DNA of 64,000 nt, taken from assembly GCF_000968015.1 (NCBI RefSeq), contig NZ_LACH01000017.1:310001-374000 (forward strand), read 5' to 3'. The DNA comes from Pseudomonas fluorescens (GTDB taxonomy: Bacteria > Pseudomonadota > Gammaproteobacteria > Pseudomonadales > Pseudomonadaceae). The notes below the pieces were generated by a model that saw nothing but the letters and a program-made list of their open reading frames with translations, was not told the origin of the DNA and did no database searches. The first letter of the stretch is position 1; every line of letters starts with the position of its first letter. A program made the translations under genes and the position numbers. Positions 44,181 through 53,379 of this stretch are shown here, one piece after another.

Positions 44181-44351
44181 TTAAGCGGCGATTTCGATCA
44201 TTTCAAAATCCAACTTGCCCACACCGCAGTCCGGGCACAGCCAGTCTGCCGGTACGTCTTCCCACCGGGTGCCCGGCGCAATGCCGTCATCCGGCCAGCC
44301 GTCGGCTTCGTTGTAGATCAGGCCGCAGACCACACATTGCCACTTTTTCAT
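44181..44351 (-). CDS. rubA: Rubredoxin
   Basis: A 56-residue protein: [18 protein letters not shown], then [19 protein letters not shown]. The two CxxCG knuckles (CVVCG and CPDCG) bind a single iron. It is a one-electron carrier that is reduced by the adjacent reductase. P. aeruginosa has two tandem rubredoxin genes at this site; only one is visible here. Confidence 0.95.
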   Translation of the reverse strand: MKKWQCVVCGLIYNEADGWPDDGIAPGTRWEDVPADWLCPDCGVGKLDFEMIEIAA

Positions 44352-44551
44352 TCAGGTACTTCCTCAGGGTTCAGTCTTTTACCGGCGCGAACGGTCGATG
44401 GTTGTAGCGCTGCCGTCCGGCTCAGTGCGTTTTGTACTGATGGGGCCGGGCAGTTGCAAGCCTGTTCGGCGCAACGGGCGGCCGGATCACTCAAATTTAT
44501 TAGCTGACATGTTAAGCTCGCCGCCTCATTTGCTGCCAATAATGACTCACT

Positions 44552-45115
44552 GTGCCGCACTCAAAATCCCCCGCCATGACCCCGCTTTGGCTCCCTCGAA
44601 GCCAACTGACGCCCCTCCCCGACACGTCTACCCTCGACTGGCTGTTCGACGAAGGCTCTTTGACCCGACGCCTGATCCGTTTGTCGAATGATGGCTTCAG
44701 CGTCACGCCCCTTTTCGAAGGCTGGCAGCTCCTGCGCGCCGACGAATGTGCCGCGCTGGACCTGGCCGAAGGCAGCGAGGGCTGGGTTCGCGAGGTGTAT
44801 CTGCGTGGCCACGGCGAAGCCTGGGTATTTGCGCGCAGCGTGGCGGCGCGCAGTGCGTTGCAGGGCGACGGTCTGCACATGGACGAATTGGGCAGCCGCT
44901 CCCTGGGCGAATTACTGTTTTGCGATCAAGCGTTCCAGCGCCGAGCTATCGAGGTTTGTCACTATCCTCAGGAGTGGCTGCCAATGGAGTCCCGGGCACC
45001 TGAGCTGTGGGGCCGTCGCTCGCGTTTCGATCGCGGCGCCTTGAGCGTGCTGGTGGCCGAAATCTTCTTGCCGACCTTGTGGAACGCGACCCGCGCCCAT
45101 CCGGAGAATTGCTGA
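44552..45115 (+). CDS. ubiC: Chorismate pyruvate-lyase UbiC
   Basis: A 187-residue cytoplasmic enzyme that converts chorismate to 4-hydroxybenzoate and pyruvate, the first committed step of ubiquinone synthesis. Family features: [40 protein letters not shown] with the substrate-binding Arg, [14 protein letters not shown] and [20 protein letters not shown]. Start GTG at 44552; an ATG eight codons later is possible. The stop overlaps the ubiA start (TGATG). Confidence 0.95.
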   Translation: MPHSKSPAMTPLWLPRSQLTPLPDTSTLDWLFDEGSLTRRLIRLSNDGFSVTPLFEGWQLLRADECAALDLAEGSEGWVREVYLRGHGEAWVFARSVAARSALQGDGLHMDELGSRSLGELLFCDQAFQRRAIEVCHYPQEWLPMESRAPELWGRRSRFDRGALSVLVAEIFLPTLWNATRAHPENC

Positions 45116-46005
45116 TGTACCAAAGCCTGCTCAAGTCCCTGAATCGCTTGAATCCACGGGCCTGGGATTTCATTCAGCTGACCCGTATGGACAAACCGAT
45201 CGGCATTTATCTGCTGCTGTGGCCGACGCTGTGGGCGCTGTGGATTGCCGGCAAAGGGTCGCCGTCACTGGCCAATATCGTCATTTTCGTCTTGGGCGTG
45301 GTGCTGACCCGTGCCGGCGGCTGCGTGATCAATGACTGGGCGGACCGCAAGGTCGACGGCCACGTGAAACGCACCGAACAACGGCCACTGGTGAGCGGCA
45401 AGATCAGTTCCAAAGAAGCCTTGGTGTTCTTCGCGTTGCTGATGGGCGTGAGTTTTCTGCTGGTGCTCTGCACCAATGCCACAACGGTCTGGTTGTCGTT
45501 CGGCGGTTTGGCGCTGGCCTTCACTTACCCGTTCATGAAGCGCTACACCTATTACCCGCAAGTGGTGCTCGGCGCGGCGTTCTCCTGGGGGATGCCGATG
45601 GCGTTCACCGCCGAGACCGGTGAATTGCCGGCAGCGGCGTGGTTGCTGTGGATCGCCAACCTGCTGTGGACTGTCGGCTACGACACTTATTACGCGATGA
45701 CCGACCGCGACGACGACCTGAAGATCGGCGTGAAATCCACGGCGATTCTGTTTGGCGAAGCGGACCGTGTGATCATCCTGACGCTGCAAGGGCTGGCGCT
45801 GGGTTGCCTGCTGCTGGCCGGGTCGAAATTCGAGCTCGGTGGCTGGTTCCACCTCGGGTTGCTGGCGGCGGCGGGCTGTTTTGCGTGGGAGTTCTGGTAC
45901 ACCCGTGGCAAGGACCGGATGCGCTGCTTCAAGGCGTTTTTGCACAACCACTGGGCCGGGTTGGCGATTTTTGTCGGGATTGTGCTGGATTACGCGCTGC
46001 ATTGA
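45115..46005 (+). CDS. ubiA: 4-hydroxybenzoate octaprenyltransferase UbiA
   Basis: A 296-residue integral membrane prenyltransferase that attaches the polyprenyl chain to 4-hydroxybenzoate. Two Asp-rich motifs bind Mg and prenyl diphosphate: [20 protein letters not shown] and [20 protein letters not shown]. About nine hydrophobic helices are visible. The start at 45115 overlaps the ubiC stop by one base; a longer frame from 45007 runs inside ubiC and is rejected. Confidence 0.96.
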   Translation: MYQSLLKSLNRLNPRAWDFIQLTRMDKPIGIYLLLWPTLWALWIAGKGSPSLANIVIFVLGVVLTRAGGCVINDWADRKVDGHVKRTEQRPLVSGKISSKEALVFFALLMGVSFLLVLCTNATTVWLSFGGLALAFTYPFMKRYTYYPQVVLGAAFSWGMPMAFTAETGELPAAAWLLWIANLLWTVGYDTYYAMTDRDDDLKIGVKSTAILFGEADRVIILTLQGLALGCLLLAGSKFELGGWFHLGLLAAAGCFAWEFWYTRGKDRMRCFKAFLHNHWAGLAIFVGIVLDYALH

Positions 46006-46094
46006 CCGTTGGAACAGATCGCAGCCTGCGCCCGCTCCGACAGGGGGATGGAGCGACCGCAGGCTGCGAACTGTTTACGGCGCAGACGAATCGC

Positions 46095-46478
46095 TTATTT
46101 ATGCTCGCGCATGATGTGCCAGACTTCCTTCATATTGTCGCCTGCCATGTCACCAGGTTTTTTGTCCTTCATGAACGTGTAAAGCGGCTTGCCGTCATAG
46201 GCCCACTGCATCTTACCGTCGTCACGTTTGATCGTGCTCCACTTGCCTTCGGGCTTGGCGCCCGCTGGCGCCATCATTGGCGGCCAGTATTCAGCGCACT
46301 CGCCGTTGCACATCGACTTACCGCCTGAGTCCTTGTCGTATGTGTACACCGTCATGCCCTTGTGATCGACCATCATCCCTTCTTTCATCATCGCTGGCTC
46401 GGCGGCGAAGGCCAGAGTCGGCAGCGTTAGCGCAGCCGTGACCAGCAGAGCCTTCCAGGTTTGAGCAATGTGTTTCAT
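46095..46478 (-). CDS. Exported COG4315-type protein (lipoprotein_15 repeats)
   Basis: A 127-residue protein with a signal peptide ending TLAFA-AEP. The mature part has two copies of the secreted repeat pattern: GMTVYTYDKDSGGKSMCNGE followed by CAEYWPPMMAP, and DGKMQWAYDGKPLYTFMKDK followed by KPGDMAGDN. The family is widespread, of unknown function, with a possible role in envelope redox or metal handling; the methionine-rich N-terminus (AMMKEGMMVD) could bind copper, which is speculation. It is transcribed toward ubiA and divergently from phoB. Confidence 0.8.
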   Translation of the reverse strand: MKHIAQTWKALLVTAALTLPTLAFAAEPAMMKEGMMVDHKGMTVYTYDKDSGGKSMCNGECAEYWPPMMAPAGAKPEGKWSTIKRDDGKMQWAYDGKPLYTFMKDKKPGDMAGDNMKEVWHIMREHK

Positions 46479-46559
46479 GGAAACCTTCCTTTTGTGGTTG
46501 TCAGGATTCGGAATTAGAGCTTAGTTCAGGATCATGACAATCGCCGGGCGACTAAAATA

Positions 46560-46577
46560 CTGTCACACGACTGCAAT
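46560..46577 (+). promoter_or_regulatory. PHO box upstream of phoB
   Basis: CTGTCAC-ACGA-CTGCAAT resembles the PhoB consensus of two CTGTCAT repeats separated by four bases, with 11 of 14 repeat positions matching. It lies 55 bases before the phoB start, consistent with autoactivation of phoB-phoR in low phosphate. Confidence 0.8.
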
Positions 46578-46631
46578 AATTCCGTTATCTAATGCGGCGC
46601 AAGACAGTTAAATGACAAGAGGATTAAAGGC

Positions 46632-47321
46632 ATGGTTGGCAGGAGTATTCTGATCGTCGACGACGAAGCGCCCATTCGCGAAATGATCGCCGTTGCGTTG
46701 GAAATGGCCGGCTATGACTGCCTGGAGGCCGAGAACTCGCAGCAGGCCCACGCCATCATTGTCGACCGCAAGCCGGACCTGATCCTGCTCGACTGGATGC
46801 TGCCCGGCACGTCCGGCATCGAGCTGGCCCGACGCCTCAAGCGCGATGAGCTGACCGGGGACATCCCGATCATCATGCTCACCGCCAAGGGTGAAGAGGA
46901 CAACAAGATCCAGGGCCTGGAAGTCGGTGCCGATGACTACATCACCAAGCCTTTTTCCCCTCGTGAGCTGGTTGCGCGCCTCAAGGCCGTGCTGCGCCGT
47001 GCCGGTCCAACCGATGGCGAGACGCCGATCGAAGTCGGCGGCCTGCTGCTGGACCCGATCAGCCACCGTGTGACCATCGACGGCAAACCCGCCGAGATGG
47101 GCCCGACCGAATACCGCCTGCTGCAATTCTTCATGACCCACCAGGAACGCGCCTACACCCGTGGCCAGTTACTGGATCAGGTCTGGGGCGGCAACGTTTA
47201 TGTTGAAGAGCGCACCGTCGACGTGCACATCCGCCGCCTGCGCAAAGCCCTCGGTGATGCTTACGAAAATCTGGTACAAACCGTGCGCGGTACCGGTTAC
47301 CGGTTTTCCACCAAGGCCTGA
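46632..47321 (+). CDS. phoB: Phosphate regulon response regulator PhoB
   Basis: A 229-residue OmpR-family regulator. Receiver domain with acidic pocket DDE (residues 10-12), phosphorylation site D54 ([10 protein letters not shown]) and K in [11 protein letters not shown]. The C-terminal winged helix has [20 protein letters not shown] and [14 protein letters not shown]. Phosphorylated PhoB binds PHO boxes and activates pst and other phosphate genes. A PHO box precedes it; phoR follows after 45 bases. Confidence 0.97.
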   Translation: MVGRSILIVDDEAPIREMIAVALEMAGYDCLEAENSQQAHAIIVDRKPDLILLDWMLPGTSGIELARRLKRDELTGDIPIIMLTAKGEEDNKIQGLEVGADDYITKPFSPRELVARLKAVLRRAGPTDGETPIEVGGLLLDPISHRVTIDGKPAEMGPTEYRLLQFFMTHQERAYTRGQLLDQVWGGNVYVEERTVDVHIRRLRKALGDAYENLVQTVRGTGYRFSTKA

Positions 47322-47366
47322 CCCGGACCCTCCCCGCCCGACAAGCTGACAAGGACGCGCGTTCAA

Positions 47367-48689
47367 GTGAACCAAAACTGGCATGGCACCCTGATCCGCC
47401 ACATGCTTTTGCTGGTGACCGGTTGCCTGGTGATCGGCCTGATTACCGGCTACTACGGCTGGAGCCTCGCCGTGGGCCTGGGCCTTTACCTGGCCTGGAC
47501 GCTCAAGCAATTGTTGCGCTTGCACGAATGGCTACGTCTGCACAAACCCGATGAAGCACCACCCGATGGCTATGGCCTGTGGGGCGAAGTGTTCGACAGC
47601 ATCTACCACCTGCAACGTCGCGACCAACGTGTACGCGGGCGTCTGCAAGCGGTGATCGACCGGGTCCAGGAATCCACCGCCGCGCTGAAAGACGCGGTGA
47701 TCATGCTCGACAGCGATGGCAACCTCGAATGGTGGAACCGCGCCGCCGAAACCCTGCTCGGCCTCAAGACCCCGCAAGACAGCGGCCAGCCGGTGACCAA
47801 CCTGGTGCGCCATCCGCGCTTCAAGGAATACTTCGAGCAGAATAGCTACTCCGAACCGCTGGAAATTCCGTCACCGATCAATGATCGCCTGCGCATTCAG
47901 CTGTACATCACCCGCTACGGCAACAACGAACACTTGATGCTGGTGCGCGACGTGACGCGTATCCATCAACTGGAACAGATGCGCAAAGACTTCATCGCCA
48001 ACGTCTCCCATGAATTGCGCACGCCGTTGACGGTGATCTGCGGTTATCTGGAAACCCTGCTCGACAACGTCGAGGACGTGAACCCGCGCTGGTCCCGTGC
48101 CCTGCAACAGATGCAGCAGCAAGGCGGACGCATGCAGACGCTGCTCAACGACTTGCTGCTGTTGGCCAAACTGGAAGCCACCGATTACCCGTCGGACAAC
48201 CAGCCGGTGGCCATCGACGGCTTGCTGCAATCGATCAAGGGCGACGCTCAGCAGTTGTCTGCTCAGCGCAATCAGAAGATCACGCTGGAAGCCGACCCGA
48301 CGATTCTGCTCAAGGGCAGCGAAGCCGAATTGCGCAGCGCGTTTTCCAATCTGGTGTTCAACGCGGTGAAATACACACCGGCCGAAGGCAATATCCGCAT
48401 CCGCTGGTGGGGTGATGAGCAAGGCGCACACTTGAGCGTGCAGGATTCCGGCATCGGTATCGATAGCAAACACCTGCCGCGCCTGACCGAACGCTTCTAC
48501 CGCGTCGATTCCAGCCGCAACTCCAACACCGGCGGCACGGGGCTCGGCCTGGCGATCGTCAAACACGTGCTGCTGCGCCACCGCGCGCGGATGGAAATCA
48601 GCAGTGTGCCGGGCCACGGCAGCACCTTTACCTGCCATTTTGCGCCGGCCCAGGTCACCAAATCCCGGGTCATCAGCGCCGCCGACTGA
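47367..48689 (+). CDS. phoR: Phosphate regulon sensor kinase PhoR
   Basis: A 440-residue membrane histidine kinase. N-terminal hydrophobic hairpin (HMLLLVTGCLVIGLITGYYG; LAVGLGLYLAWTL), a charged linker and PAS domain (residues about 95-205), HisKA with phosphoacceptor His in NVSHELRTPLTV (about residue 215), and the ATPase domain with N box FSNLVFNAVKY, G1 DSGIGI and G2 GGTGLGLAIVKH. It senses phosphate status through the Pst-PhoU complex rather than a large periplasmic domain. Start is GTG with AAGGAC upstream. Confidence 0.96.
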   Translation: MNQNWHGTLIRHMLLLVTGCLVIGLITGYYGWSLAVGLGLYLAWTLKQLLRLHEWLRLHKPDEAPPDGYGLWGEVFDSIYHLQRRDQRVRGRLQAVIDRVQESTAALKDAVIMLDSDGNLEWWNRAAETLLGLKTPQDSGQPVTNLVRHPRFKEYFEQNSYSEPLEIPSPINDRLRIQLYITRYGNNEHLMLVRDVTRIHQLEQMRKDFIANVSHELRTPLTVICGYLETLLDNVEDVNPRWSRALQQMQQQGGRMQTLLNDLLLLAKLEATDYPSDNQPVAIDGLLQSIKGDAQQLSAQRNQKITLEADPTILLKGSEAELRSAFSNLVFNAVKYTPAEGNIRIRWWGDEQGAHLSVQDSGIGIDSKHLPRLTERFYRVDSSRNSNTGGTGLGLAIVKHVLLRHRARMEISSVPGHGSTFTCHFAPAQVTKSRVISAAD

Positions 48690-48812
48690 TACCGGCCGGC
48701 ACGCGCCACTAGGCAATCGCACGGTCAGCCGCTACATTGGCTGACTTGTGCCTGCCCTTCAGGCACACTTTTTTCTTTCCTTTCGAATACACGGAACCCG
48801 CAAAACTCCATC

Positions 48813-50153
48813 ATGGACCCTTCCCCTGGCTTGACCCTCGCGACACTCTTCGCCGATTTCGGCATGATTCTTTTTGCTCTGATCCTGGTTTTGCTCAACG
48901 GCTTTTTCGTTGCGGCCGAATTTGCCATGGTCAAATTGCGCTCGACCCGGGTCGAAGCCATCGCTGATAAAAACGGCTGGCGCGGGCATATCCTGCGCAC
49001 CGTTCACAGTCAGCTCGATGCTTACCTGTCGGCGTGCCAATTGGGTATCACCCTCGCCTCCCTGGGCCTTGGCTGGGTCGGTGAACCGGCGTTCGCGCAC
49101 ATCCTCGAACCGATCCTTGAAGCCGTCGGCGTGCAGTCGGCCGAAGTGATCAAAGGCGTGTCGTTCTTCGCCGCGTTCTTCGTCATCTCGTACCTGCACA
49201 TCGTGGTCGGTGAGCTGGCCCCGAAATCCTGGGCCATCCGCAAACCCGAGCTGCTGTCGCTCTGGACCGCTGTGCCGCTGTACCTGTTCTACTGGGCCAT
49301 GTACCCGGCCATTTACCTGCTCAACGCCAGCGCCAACACGATCCTGCGGATCGCCGGCCAGGGTGAACCCGGCCCCCATCACGAGCACCATTACAGCCGT
49401 GAAGAACTGAAACTGATCCTGCACTCCAGCCGTGGCCAGGATCCGAGTGACCAAGGCATGCGCGTTTTGGCCTCGGCGGTGGAAATGGGCGAGCTGGAAG
49501 TGGTCGACTGGGCCAATTCCCGGGAAGACCTGGTGACGCTGGAGTTCAACGCGCCGCTGAAGGAAATCCTGGCGATGTTCCGTCGCCACAAATTCAGCCG
49601 TTATCCGGTGTACGACAGCGATCGTCAGGAGTTCGTCGGCCTGCTGCACATCAAGGATTTGCTGCTGGAACTGGCAGCCCTGGACCACATTCCCGAGTCG
49701 TTCAACCTCGCCGAACTGACCCGGCCGCTGGAGCGGGTTTCGCGCCATATGCCGCTGTCGCAGTTGCTGGAACAGTTCCGCAAAGGCGGCTCGCACTTCG
49801 CCCTGGTCGAAGAAGCCGATGGCAACATCATCGGCTACCTGACCATGGAAGACGTGTTGGAAGTACTGGTCGGCGACATTCAGGACGAGCACCGCAAGGC
49901 TGAGCGCGGGATCCTCGCGTACCAGCCGGGCAAGCTGCTGGTGCGCGGCGACACGCCATTGTTCAAGGTCGAGCGCCTGCTGGGCATCGATCTGGACCAC
50001 ATCGAAGCCGAAACCCTCGCCGGGCTGGTCTACGAAACCCTGAAACGGGTGCCGGAAGAGGAAGAAGTGCTGGAAGTCGAAGGCTTGCGGATCATCATCA
50101 AGAAGATGAAAGGGCCGAAGATCATTCTGGCCAAGGTGTTGATGCTGGATTAA
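48813..50153 (+). CDS. CNNM/CBS-domain membrane protein (hemolysin family, CorC/HlyC)
   Basis: A 446-residue protein. An N-terminal DUF21/CNNM transmembrane domain (ILFALILVLLNGFFVAAEFA; QLGITLASLGLGWVGEP; GVSFFAAFFVISYLHIVVGE), a CBS pair at about 200-325 (FNAPLKEILAMFRRHKFSRY; GGSHFALVEEADGNIIGYL) and a CorC/HlyC C-terminal domain at about 345-440. The family is linked to Mg or other divalent-cation export. The historical name hemolysin does not imply toxin activity. The same gene type lies beside phoR and phoU in other pseudomonads. Confidence 0.88.
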   Translation: MDPSPGLTLATLFADFGMILFALILVLLNGFFVAAEFAMVKLRSTRVEAIADKNGWRGHILRTVHSQLDAYLSACQLGITLASLGLGWVGEPAFAHILEPILEAVGVQSAEVIKGVSFFAAFFVISYLHIVVGELAPKSWAIRKPELLSLWTAVPLYLFYWAMYPAIYLLNASANTILRIAGQGEPGPHHEHHYSREELKLILHSSRGQDPSDQGMRVLASAVEMGELEVVDWANSREDLVTLEFNAPLKEILAMFRRHKFSRYPVYDSDRQEFVGLLHIKDLLLELAALDHIPESFNLAELTRPLERVSRHMPLSQLLEQFRKGGSHFALVEEADGNIIGYLTMEDVLEVLVGDIQDEHRKAERGILAYQPGKLLVRGDTPLFKVERLLGIDLDHIEAETLAGLVYETLKRVPEEEEVLEVEGLRIIIKKMKGPKIILAKVLMLD

Positions 50154-50170
50154 CTGTCGGCAGGGACTTT

Positions 50171-50292
50171 TGTGGCGAGGGGATTTATCTGTGGCGAGGG
50201 GATTTATCCCCGTTGGACGGCGAAGCCGTCCCAAGCCTTTAAGTAAAGCGGGGTCGCTTCGCGACCCAACGGGGATAAATCCCCTCGCCACA
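50171..50292. repeat. Long inverted repeat, CTGTGGCGAGGGG family, with tandem left arm
   Basis: The left arm TGTGGCGAGGGGATTTATC is present twice in tandem (19-bp direct duplication, 50,171-50,208) and pairs with GGGGATAAATCCCCTCGCCA at the right end. Internal smaller inverted pairs: GGACGGCGAAGCCGTCC and GGGTCGCTTCGCGACCC. It lies between two convergent genes and probably ends both transcripts. Confidence 0.8.
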
Positions 50293-50309
50293 ATTAATCT
50301 CCATCACCT

Positions 50310-51212
50310 TCACTGTTTGCCGAGCGCAAAGTTCGGCAAGCTGCCGACCGGTTGATTGAACTGGTACGGGATCGACACCAGCCCCAACCCGGTATTGCGC
50401 TGCACCACGAAATGCAGGTGCGGCCCGCTGCTGTTGCCGGTATTGCCCGACAAGGCCAGTGGACTCCCCACCGACACCCGCTGCCCCTCGCGAACGCTCA
50501 CCGAACCTTGTTTAAGGTGCAGATACACGCCCATCGTCCCGTCATCGTGCAGTATTCGCACGAAATTGCCCGATGGATCGTTGCCGCGGCCGGTCTGGGC
50601 ATTCTCGGTTTTCACCACCACACCGCCACGCGCCGCGATGATCGGGGTGCCTTCGGGCATGGCGATGTCCATGGCGTAGCGGTTCTTGGGGCCGAAGTGG
50701 CTGTATTGGCCATTGGCGCCCTGACTCAATCGAAACGGTCCGCCACGCCAGGGGAACGGGTATCGATAGGCCATGGTGGCTCCTGAGGGGTCGCCCAGGG
50801 AGTATTCGAATTTTGGGGTGTACGCGAGCGGCATCTCGGCTTTTGTGGCCGTGAGCAGCGCCAGACGAATACTGCTGCGTGCCGGCATCACCCGGCGAAT
50901 CGGTCGGCTCGGCGCACCACTGACGTTCTGCAGCCCGGCGAAGCTCAACTCGATCTCTACCGGCGCGTACAGGTCATTGCGTACGTAAACGCTGTCCACG
51001 CCCTTCTTCTTGGTGATGACGAGGTACACCTGACGCTCAAGATTCTCGACCATGCGATCACGAAAAACGAACACCTTGGAGCCCGTCGTGGGGCGGTCGC
51101 TGTAGGAGACCACGCCATTGGCGTCGGTGGACTTGTAGATCGTCATGGCCATCGCTGAGGTGGAGGCCATGAAAAGACCTAAGAAAAACAGCAGGCGCGC
51201 GAGCATGGGCAA
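50310..51212 (-). CDS. Exported M23 family metallopeptidase
   Basis: A 300-residue protein with signal peptide (LLFFLGLFMASTSAMA). After it comes a DUF4124-like segment (IYKSTDANGVVSYSDRPTTG), a beta-rich domain with IRRVMPARSSIRLALL, and a LytM/M23 domain (SHFGPKNRYAMDIAMPEGTP; NTGNSSGPHLHFVVQR). Zinc ligands expected are the His of SHFG, the Asp of YAMD and the HLH pair. It probably trims peptidoglycan cross-links or acts as an envelope factor in the periplasm. This is a housekeeping enzyme separate from the T6SS effector. Convergent with the CNNM gene across a repeat. Confidence 0.88.
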   Translation of the reverse strand: MPMLARLLFFLGLFMASTSAMAMTIYKSTDANGVVSYSDRPTTGSKVFVFRDRMVENLERQVYLVITKKKGVDSVYVRNDLYAPVEIELSFAGLQNVSGAPSRPIRRVMPARSSIRLALLTATKAEMPLAYTPKFEYSLGDPSGATMAYRYPFPWRGGPFRLSQGANGQYSHFGPKNRYAMDIAMPEGTPIIAARGGVVVKTENAQTGRGNDPSGNFVRILHDDGTMGVYLHLKQGSVSVREGQRVSVGSPLALSGNTGNSSGPHLHFVVQRNTGLGLVSIPYQFNQPVGSLPNFALGKQ

Positions 51213-51325
51213 GATTCTGTCGAGTAAGGCCTGGGTAGGAGCCTAGCAGCTGCAATGGACCCGGGTAGTCGGCAGATGTTTCAAAATGGGCAGTTCAGCG
51301 GATGTGCGGTGAATTCGAAGACCTC

Positions 51326-51408
51326 ATCGCGAGCAGGTCGAATCGTCGCACCGTCGCTCCCACATTTGAAATGCATTCCAATGTGGGAGCGAGCTTGCTC
51401 GCGAAGGC
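51326..51408. repeat. REP element pair
   Basis: TCGCGAGCAGGTCGAATCGT followed by CGTCGCTCCCACA and, inverted, TGTGGGAGCGAGCTTGCTCG. The left arm carries an extra internal stretch (GAATCGTCGCACCG) compared with the standard element, so the pairing is bulged. It lies between the M23 gene and the response regulator stop. Confidence 0.75.
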
Positions 51409-51428
51409 GGCCTGTCAGGCGACGAAGA

Positions 51429-52379
51429 TTACGCGCCGGGTATGAAATGCTTCTGCGCCGTACCACGTGCTATCAGTCGCGAGATGTAGTCGAGCTTCTG
51501 CGCATCCTGGTCGACGAAGCGGAAGGTCAGTTGCAGCCACTCGCTGTCGGGCTTCTGCTCGTGGGCGACGATGGCGTGCAGGTAGCCGTTCAGACGGGCG
51601 GTTTCGGCGTTATCGCCCTGCTCCAGGTCGAGCACGGCGCTGTCGAGCACTTGCGGCAGGGTGTCGATGCGTTTCACCACCAGCAATGCTTCCTTGAGAC
51701 TCAAGGCCTTGATCACACATTGCTGAATGCCGTTTGGCAGACGCAATTGGCCTTGGCCACGACCGCCCGTTGACGCTGCGGAGGACGCTGGAGGCTTGAT
51801 CGGCGGGCTGTTGAGCAGACCGCGAGACGGAGCAGCCGCCGGGGCTGGCGCAGCGGGGACAGGTTTGGCGAACGGGCTGACCGGCGCCGCGGCGGGTGCG
51901 ACCACGGCAGCCTTGCCGCTGGTCAATGCGCTCAGGGAATCATTGCCGAACGCCGAGTTCATTTTGGTCGGCGCGCTGTTCATCAAGGTGTCGAGCTTGC
52001 CGACCTTGTTCAGGGCCTGCTTGACCTTGGTCAGCAGTTGCTCGTTGGTGAACGGCTTGCTGACGTAGCCGGAAACCCCGGCCTGGATCGCCTGGACGAC
52101 GTTCTCTTTATCGCCTCGGCTGGTCACCATCACGAACGGCATGGTCTTGAGGTTGTCCTGCTCGCGGCACCAGGTCAGCAGCTCCAGGCCGGACATTTCC
52201 GGCATTTCCCAGTCGCACAGGACCAGGTCGAACGCTTCCTGTGCCAGCAAGGCCTGAGCCTTCTTGCCGTTGACCGCATCTTCGATCCGGATCCCAGGGA
52301 AGTAGTTGCGCAAGCACTTCTTCACCAGGTCACGAATGAACGACGCGTCGTCCACAACCAACACACTGACCTTACTCAT
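51429..52379 (-). CDS. Response regulator with Ala/Pro linker and PilZ-like C-terminal domain
   Basis: A 316-residue protein. Residues 1-122 are a CheY-like receiver: VVDD (8-11), phospho-acceptor D56 (LVLCDWEMPEMSG) and K in YVSKPFTNEQLL. Residues about 150-205 are a low-complexity Ala/Pro linker (VSPFAKPVPAAPAPAAAPSR). Residues about 210-310 form an unrecognised output domain that I would compare with PilZ-like or CheX-like folds only tentatively (IQQCVIKALSLKEALLVVKR; LQLTFRFVDQDAQKLDYI). It lies just downstream of phoU; an equivalent gene is at this place in P. aeruginosa. No DNA-binding domain is visible. Confidence 0.82.
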   Translation of the reverse strand: MSKVSVLVVDDASFIRDLVKKCLRNYFPGIRIEDAVNGKKAQALLAQEAFDLVLCDWEMPEMSGLELLTWCREQDNLKTMPFVMVTSRGDKENVVQAIQAGVSGYVSKPFTNEQLLTKVKQALNKVGKLDTLMNSAPTKMNSAFGNDSLSALTSGKAAVVAPAAAPVSPFAKPVPAAPAPAAAPSRGLLNSPPIKPPASSAASTGGRGQGQLRLPNGIQQCVIKALSLKEALLVVKRIDTLPQVLDSAVLDLEQGDNAETARLNGYLHAIVAHEQKPDSEWLQLTFRFVDQDAQKLDYISRLIARGTAQKHFIPGA

Positions 52380-52502
52380 CCATCACCCCTTTAAAAAATC
52401 CCGGCAAGCATACCGCTTTGCTGATGGCACATTGCCAAAAACCTTCAGTCACGCCGGGACTTTTCGTTCGCGGGTGCTGCTTTCGAATTCATCGACCACA
52501 AA

Positions 52503-52540
52503 CAAAAACGCCCGGCCAAAAGGCCGGGCGCTTTTCTCAG
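52503..52540 (-). terminator. Rho-independent terminator after phoU
   Basis: GCGCCCGGCC-TTTT-GGCCGGGCG followed by TTTTTG on the minus strand, 7 bases beyond the phoU stop. An excellent GC-rich stem with T-tract, marking the end of the pstB-phoU transcript. Confidence 0.92.
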
Positions 52541-52546
52541 GCAATC

Positions 52547-53308
52547 TTACTTATCGTCAGCTTTGCCCGGAACATTAGCGGTTTCACCACTTGTGCCTTC
52601 AACTTCTTCTTTCATGCGCTTGAGGCCCAGGTGCCGCACGTCGGTACCGCGCACCAGGTAAATCACCAGCTCCGAGATATTGCGCGCGTGGTCGCCGATC
52701 CGTTCCAGCGAACGCAGCACCCAGATAATGCTCAGAACCCGCGAGATAGAGCGCGGGTCTTCCATCATGTAGGTGGCGAGCTCACGCAGCGCGGTTTTGT
52801 ATTCACGGTCGATGATCTTGTCGTACTGGGCCACCGACAAAGCCAGGTCAGCGTCGAAGCGGGCAAAAGCGTCCAGTGCATCGCGAACCATGTTGCGTAC
52901 CTGGTCGCCGATGTGGCGAACCTCGACATAACCCCGTGGGGCTTCGCCTTCTTCGCACAACTGGATGGCACGACGGGCGATCTTGGTCGCTTCGTCACCG
53001 ATGCGCTCCAGGTCGATCACCGACTTGGAGATGCTGATGATCAAACGCAAGTCCGACGCCGCCGGCTGACGACGGGCCAGAATGCGCAGGCATTCTTCGT
53101 CGATGTTGCGTTCCATCTGATTGATCTGGTCGTCGATCTCGCGAACCTGCTGGGCCAGGCCGGAGTCGGCCTCGATCAGCGCGGTCACCGCGTCGTTGAC
53201 CTGCTTTTCCACCAACCCGCCCATGGCCAGGAGGTGGCTGCGCACTTCCTCGAGCTCAGCGTTGAACTGCGCGGAGATGTGATGGGTAAGGCCTTCTTTA
53301 CTAATCAT
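52547..53308 (-). CDS. phoU: Phosphate signalling protein PhoU
   Basis: A 253-residue protein made of two PhoU three-helix repeats, each with the metal-binding E/DxxxD pattern (NAELEEVRSHLLAMGGLVEK; LERIGDEATKIARRAI; RSLERIGDHARNISELVIYL). PhoU bridges PstB and PhoR and keeps PhoR silent when phosphate is plentiful. Last gene of the pst operon, 71 bases after pstB. Confidence 0.97.
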   Translation of the reverse strand: MISKEGLTHHISAQFNAELEEVRSHLLAMGGLVEKQVNDAVTALIEADSGLAQQVREIDDQINQMERNIDEECLRILARRQPAASDLRLIISISKSVIDLERIGDEATKIARRAIQLCEEGEAPRGYVEVRHIGDQVRNMVRDALDAFARFDADLALSVAQYDKIIDREYKTALRELATYMMEDPRSISRVLSIIWVLRSLERIGDHARNISELVIYLVRGTDVRHLGLKRMKEEVEGTSGETANVPGKADDK

Positions 53309-53379
53309 GTTGGCGTCCTTGGAGCGTCCGGTAAGGTGCGGTGGACCGCAGCGTCAGTTCAGTGAGCAACAACAGCTTC

